Origin: Methylococcaceae bacterium UBA659
GTDB taxonomy: Bacteria; Pseudomonadota; Gammaproteobacteria; Methylococcales; Methylomonadaceae
Length of the DNA stretch: 9,104 bases
Assembly: GCA_002299495.1 (NCBI GenBank)
Contig: DBNZ01000176.1
Location: 580-9,683 of the forward strand
Reading direction: 5' to 3'
Shown one piece after another: positions 7,001 through 9,104 of this stretch (positions are counted from its first letter, which is position 1; each line of letters begins with the position of its first letter). The notes under the pieces were generated by a model. It saw only the letters and a list, made by a program, of their open reading frames with translations, was not told the origin of the DNA and did no database searches. The translations under genes were made by a program, and so were the position numbers.

Positions 7001-7580
7001 CCAAACCCAATCCGCCCGCATGAAATTCTTGGACGAACAGCGGGCTGACCTGCTAGAAGCCCTGCAAACCCTAGATCAAGCCATCCATAAAATGGACCAA
7101 GAAAGCCGGTTACGTTTTCAGGAAACTTTCGATAAAATCAACAGCGGCTTGCAGGAAAAATTCCCAAAATTGTTCGGTGGCGGCCACGCTTATCTGGAAT
7201 TGTCTGAACACGATTTGCTGGAATCCGGCGTAACCATCATTGCCAGGCCGCCGGGTAAACGGAATAGCTCGATCCACCTACTGTCCGGGGGCGAAAAAGC
7301 CTTGACCGCCGTGGCCTTGGTATTTTCAATTTTTGAACTGAACCCGGCGCCTTTTTGCCTGTTGGACGAAGTGGACGCCCCGCTAGATGACGCCAACGTC
7401 GGGCGTTTTTCTAAAATGGTCGAGGAAATGTCCAACTCCGTGCAATTTTTATACATTTCACATAATAAGGTTACAATGGAAATCGCCCGGCAGTTGACGG
7501 GCGTAACCATGAAAGAGCCGGGCGTATCCCGGATGGTTGCAGTTGACATAGAAGAAGCGGTCACCCTAGCGGAACACTAA
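4059..7580 (+). CDS. smc: Chromosome segregation protein SMC
   Basis: This is a full-length SMC ATPase of 1173 residues, the usual bacterial size. It would form the ScpAB-SMC condensin that organises newly replicated DNA. The N-terminal head has Walker A GPNGCGKS (31-38). The long Gln-rich coiled coil runs from about 165 to 500. The hinge is at about 505-655, including GWETATEIVLGAYLDAVCV, and the returning coiled coil follows to about 1000. The C-terminal head carries the ABC signature LSGGEKA (from 1075), Walker B with catalytic Glu (LLDE, E1104) and the D-loop (APLDD). The H-loop lies in ISHNK (H1135). All ATPase motifs are intact. Having SMC instead of MukB separates this organism from enterobacteria. 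The stop codon is followed at the next base by the zipA ATG (TAAATG), so the two are almost surely co-transcribed and translationally coupled. scpA and scpB are not in the window. Confidence 0.98.
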   Translation: MKLEKIKLAGFKSFVDPTTIPINGNLTAIVGPNGCGKSNIIDAVRWVMGESSAKHLRGGHMADVIFNGSSGRKPVGTATVELIFNNSERKLGGEYAQYDTIAIKRQVSRDGQSLFMLNGSRCRRKDITDLFLGTGLGSRSYAIIEQGTISRMVEAKPEELRVHIEEAAGISKYKERRQETEMRMRHTRENLERLNDLRDEVEKQLKHLQKQAEKAEKYTALKKQERQTQLELLAMRWQGYQHSAEHQESLLHEAAACHNRFFVELRQLERQQEDLRAAYKDQQAQAHTCQGDFYTLTAEVSRLEQAIKHHQESHQQTTIELKRTQARAAEWQQELAADFETLAEIRQTLSDTEPQILLADQRCHQQHTRQNELEPRRQAWQQQWEQFQTESGLQKQHAEVLRVKIDQAVKSHQPLQARLDKLTVERQNLDLDDLPRQLASLEAAVNQLAAQREQHQSAVNSLQQHLSELRHEQKQQQQKLQANHAELAPIKGKISSLELLQQHALGKDNQHLLDWLACVNLTDAPRLAEAIDVQTGWETATEIVLGAYLDAVCVNQLEALITNLSRLHHESLAILALDSLPPDADDAKPPVNAERLTDKVRAPWPLASLLTGIYCTDTVSSAYELSKQLAPFESIITPDGSWFGPGWVKIHQQQDSKTGMLQREKDLRQLKLRRQECEGVCYDLEMTLAAIDDGISQTEGQLQDQQRLYHQLGTELSNQNAKLGAQQAHLHQQQRRMVQIAHELEELLEEQSDNAETIAAYRLALEDADQALNQFEQRRQNLAAHHQQLQTEAQQIAQAVHTAQQQLFELKAKSEQLRASEQATHRQIDRMQQQYRQTAALIAELQHKQTLALQPIAYEKQSLTEKALAKTDLESQLKHHRQLQEKTAATLNSLSEQYQKTQRALEKAKAELDRLRFEWQENQVRQQTINEQLRELNADVGQIVANLPPDAEAKRWKTQLAVLATDIEHLGTINLTAIEEYQTQSARMKFLDEQRADLLEALQTLDQAIHKMDQESRLRFQETFDKINSGLQEKFPKLFGGGHAYLELSEHDLLESGVTIIARPPGKRNSSIHLLSGGEKALTAVALVFSIFELNPAPFCLLDEVDAPLDDANVGRFSKMVEEMSNSVQFLYISHNKVTMEIARQLTGVTMKEPGVSRMVAVDIEEAVTLAEH

Positions 7581-8297
7581 ATGGACAAAGAACTATTAAG
7601 AGTCGTAATCATCGCAACCGGCCTGCTAGTCATTGTAGTCATGCTGGCTTGGCACTTTTTAAAAAACCGAAAACAGTCCGCGCATGACAACCTGTTCGGC
7701 GACATGCCAAAGGATCACCGAACCGACGATTCTTTGGCGCTTCATGACAGACCCGATGATTTCGAGGTCGGGTCGAAAACCCCGCGTTATGCCGCACCCG
7801 AAGCACACCCGGTAGCTGGCTCTATGTCCACCCATTTTGATAAGCGTTCGGATATTTTTTCGGCTGATGAGGAAGCGGATGAAACCGAACCGCAAACACC
7901 CAGGTTTTCCGCCCCTGCCATTATCCAATTCAGCCTGATAGCCTACAATGCCCAAGGTTTTAATGGCTTAGACTTGCTGAACGCCTTCCAAATCGCCCAC
8001 TTAGAATACGGCAGCCTGAAAATTTTTGAACGCCTGGATGCGAATCGGCTGGTCGATTTCGGGGTGGCCTGCATGGTTGACTCTGGCACCTTTCCTAGTA
8101 CCGGCATGGAATCTTTTTACTGCCCGGGCTTGGTATTTTTCATGCAACCGTCCATGGTGGATCAGCCGCTTGATGTGTTCGACGACTTCGTTGAAACCAT
8201 TAAAATACTCGCTATCGAATTGGATGGCAAAATACTCGACCATCAACGTCAACCCCTCAGCGAAGAAACCGTTCAATTGCTCCGGCAAAGCATGTGA
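7581..8297 (+). CDS. zipA: Cell division protein ZipA
   Basis: ZipA anchors FtsZ protofilaments to the inner membrane during Z-ring assembly. The 238-residue protein has one N-terminal membrane segment (about 7-27, IIATGLLVIVVMLAWHFL) with a short periplasmic tip. A basic stop-transfer segment (KNRK) and a polar, mostly acidic linker (about 32-110) follow. The C-terminal FtsZ-binding domain (about 113-238) matches E. coli ZipA in order and motif: FNGLDLLNAF, LEYGSLKIFER, the SGTFPSTGMESFYCPGLVFF block, and LDHQRQPLSEE. E. coli ZipA is 328 residues. The difference lies in the linker, which here lacks the long Pro/Gln-rich part. The gene starts at the base after the smc stop with only a weak GGA upstream, which suggests coupling. 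In many SMC-bearing Gammaproteobacteria ligA follows zipA; here clpB does. Confidence 0.95.
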   Translation: MDKELLRVVIIATGLLVIVVMLAWHFLKNRKQSAHDNLFGDMPKDHRTDDSLALHDRPDDFEVGSKTPRYAAPEAHPVAGSMSTHFDKRSDIFSADEEADETEPQTPRFSAPAIIQFSLIAYNAQGFNGLDLLNAFQIAHLEYGSLKIFERLDANRLVDFGVACMVDSGTFPSTGMESFYCPGLVFFMQPSMVDQPLDVFDDFVETIKILAIELDGKILDHQRQPLSEETVQLLRQSM

Positions 8298-8303
8298 CAT
8301 TTT

Positions 8304-8332
8304 CTTGAAATAAAAAGCCCCCTGCCCCATAT
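8304..8332 (+). promoter_or_regulatory. Sigma-32 (RpoH) heat-shock promoter of clpB
   Basis: CTTGAAA (8304-8310) and CCCCATAT (8325-8332) are separated by 14 nt. This matches the known E. coli sigma-32 consensus (CTTGAAA, 11-16 nt, CCCCATnT) at every specified base. Transcription is expected to begin a few bases downstream, about 8337-8341, giving a leader of about 30-35 nt. It lies in the short zipA-clpB gap, so clpB would have its own heat-inducible transcript. Confidence 0.92.
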
Positions 8333-8333
8333 C

Positions 8334-8370
8334 AGTGGTCACTTAAACCCCACCCACGAAGGTAACCACT
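8334..8370 (+). promoter_or_regulatory. clpB leader: Shine-Dalgarno inside a possible hairpin
   Basis: The Shine-Dalgarno sequence GAAGG (8358-8362) stands 8 nt before the clpB ATG. AGTGGT (8334-8339) is complementary to ACCACT (8365-8370), which abuts the ATG. After one mismatch, ACTT (8341-8344) pairs with AGGT (8360-8363) using one wobble, which would cover the Shine-Dalgarno sequence. The heat-shock start site probably removes part of the left arm, so the full fold may exist only on read-through transcripts from smc-zipA. Confidence 0.4.
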
Positions 8371-9104
8371 ATGCGAATGGACAAACTGACCAGCAAGTTC
8401 CAACAGGCCCTTGCCGAAGCCCAGAGTTTGGCTTTGGGCAAAGACCACCAATTTATCGAGCCTACCCATGTCATGGCCGCCCTGCTCGACCAACAAGGCG
8501 GCAGCGTCAAGCCCTTGCTTAACCAAATCAATGTCAACACCCCATCATTACGGGCTGAACTGGATCAAGAACTGGCGCGTATGCCCAGCATTTCCGGCAC
8601 CGGCGGCGACGTGCAAATCTCCAACGAGTTGGCGCGGCTCTTGAACCTGACCGACAAACTGGCGCAAAAACGCGGCGACCAGTTCATTTCCAGCGAATTA
8701 TTCTTGCTGGCCGCTTGCGAAGAAAAAAGTTTGTTGCAGGACAAACTGAAAAAAGCCGGTGTCACCAAACAAACCTTGGAACCAGCCATCAACACCCTAC
8801 GCGGCGGCCAAGCGGTCAACGACCCGGGTGCCGAAGACCAACGTCAAGCCCTCAGAAAATACACTATCGACCTGACCGAACGCGCAGAACAAGGCAAACT
8901 CGACCCCGTCATCGGCCGAGACGACGAAATCCGCCGCACCATACAAGTGTTGCAACGCCGCACCAAAAATAACCCGGTCTTAATCGGAGAACCCGGCGTC
9001 GGCAAAACCGCCATCGTCGAAGGCTTAGCGCAGCGCATCGTCAACGGCGAAGTGCCGGAAGGCATCAAGGGAAAAAAGGTATTGGCCTTAGACATGGCCG
9101 CCTT
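8371..9104 (+). CDS. clpB: Disaggregase chaperone ClpB, N-terminal part (runs off right edge)
   Basis: ClpB is the Hsp100 AAA+ disaggregase that works with DnaK to rescue aggregated proteins in the cytosol. The visible 244 codons begin MRMDKLTSKFQQALAEAQSL. They contain the N-terminal ClpN double repeat (about 1-145), the linker NDPGAEDQRQALRKYTIDL, and the start of the first AAA+ domain. That domain shows IGRDDEIRRTIQVLQRRTKN and Walker A GEPGVGKT at residues 206-213, the same numbering as E. coli ClpB. NBD1 Walker B, the middle coiled-coil domain and NBD2 lie outside the window. Start ATG 8371 is supported by GAAGG 8 nt upstream and by N-terminal identity to the family. Expression is driven by the sigma-32 promoter just upstream. 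Residue 149, the internal start of the short E. coli form, is Val here but encoded by GTC. Confidence 0.97.
   Translation, partial: MRMDKLTSKFQQALAEAQSLALGKDHQFIEPTHVMAALLDQQGGSVKPLLNQINVNTPSLRAELDQELARMPSISGTGGDVQISNELARLLNLTDKLAQKRGDQFISSELFLLAACEEKSLLQDKLKKAGVTKQTLEPAINTLRGGQAVNDPGAEDQRQALRKYTIDLTERAEQGKLDPVIGRDDEIRRTIQVLQRRTKNNPVLIGEPGVGKTAIVEGLAQRIVNGEVPEGIKGKKVLALDMAA

Noticed and set aside
8298..8332. Possible terminator after zipA
   Set aside because: The C-rich and T-rich tracts belong to the sigma-32 promoter, and no stem precedes a T-run.
1..9104. CRISPR array, tRNA/rRNA genes, toxin-antitoxin pair, defence island, prophage or integrase attachment site
   Set aside because: No regularly spaced repeats, cloverleaf or rRNA segments, or paired small ORFs with recognisable domains were found. 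Apart from the transposase scrap the content is ordinary chromosomal genes.

Overview
The window looks like a chromosomal segment of a gammaproteobacterium that uses SMC instead of MukBEF. It encodes a full-length SMC directly followed by ZipA, a division protein essentially confined to Gammaproteobacteria. ClpB follows, and its visible part is nearly collinear with the E. coli protein. GC content is moderate, by eye about 50%. The gene content would fit a Methylococcales-like or similar lineage, but that placement is an inference and rests on no marker gene.

Layout. Positions 1-265 hold the 5' end of an unrecognised leftward ORF that runs off the window. Positions 266-822 are gene-poor. They contain a decayed, frameshifted N-terminal fragment of a transposase and a strong imperfect inverted repeat. 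A leftward two-gene operon follows (3209 down to 823): an MTA/SAH-deaminase-type amidohydrolase (mtaD-like), then an FAD-dependent DAO-family oxidoreductase. The two genes overlap at a TTGA stop/start. A short divergent intergenic region (3210-3438) carries a perfect TATAAT for the leftward operon and a plausible sigma-70 promoter for a rightward NlpC/P60 lipoprotein.

From 4059 to the right end runs a rightward cell-cycle and stress block: smc, then zipA starting at the base after the smc stop, then clpB, which is cut by the window edge. No terminator is visible between zipA and clpB. The gap does hold an essentially consensus sigma-32 heat-shock promoter (CTTGAAA, 14-nt spacer, CCCCATAT), so clpB is probably induced by heat independently of any read-through from smc-zipA.

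How the genes work together. SMC organises and segregates chromosomes and ZipA tethers FtsZ to the membrane, so their tight coupling links segregation and division. The lipoprotein is a probable peptidoglycan endopeptidase. The mtaD-like enzyme would act in methylthioadenosine/S-adenosylhomocysteine disposal, and the coupled flavoenzyme has no known substrate. I do not see a convincing new defence, mobile or RNA system here. The points most worth checking are the clpB leader, the mtaD-flavoenzyme pair, the loss of the internal ClpB start codon, and the small repeat and remnant region at the left.
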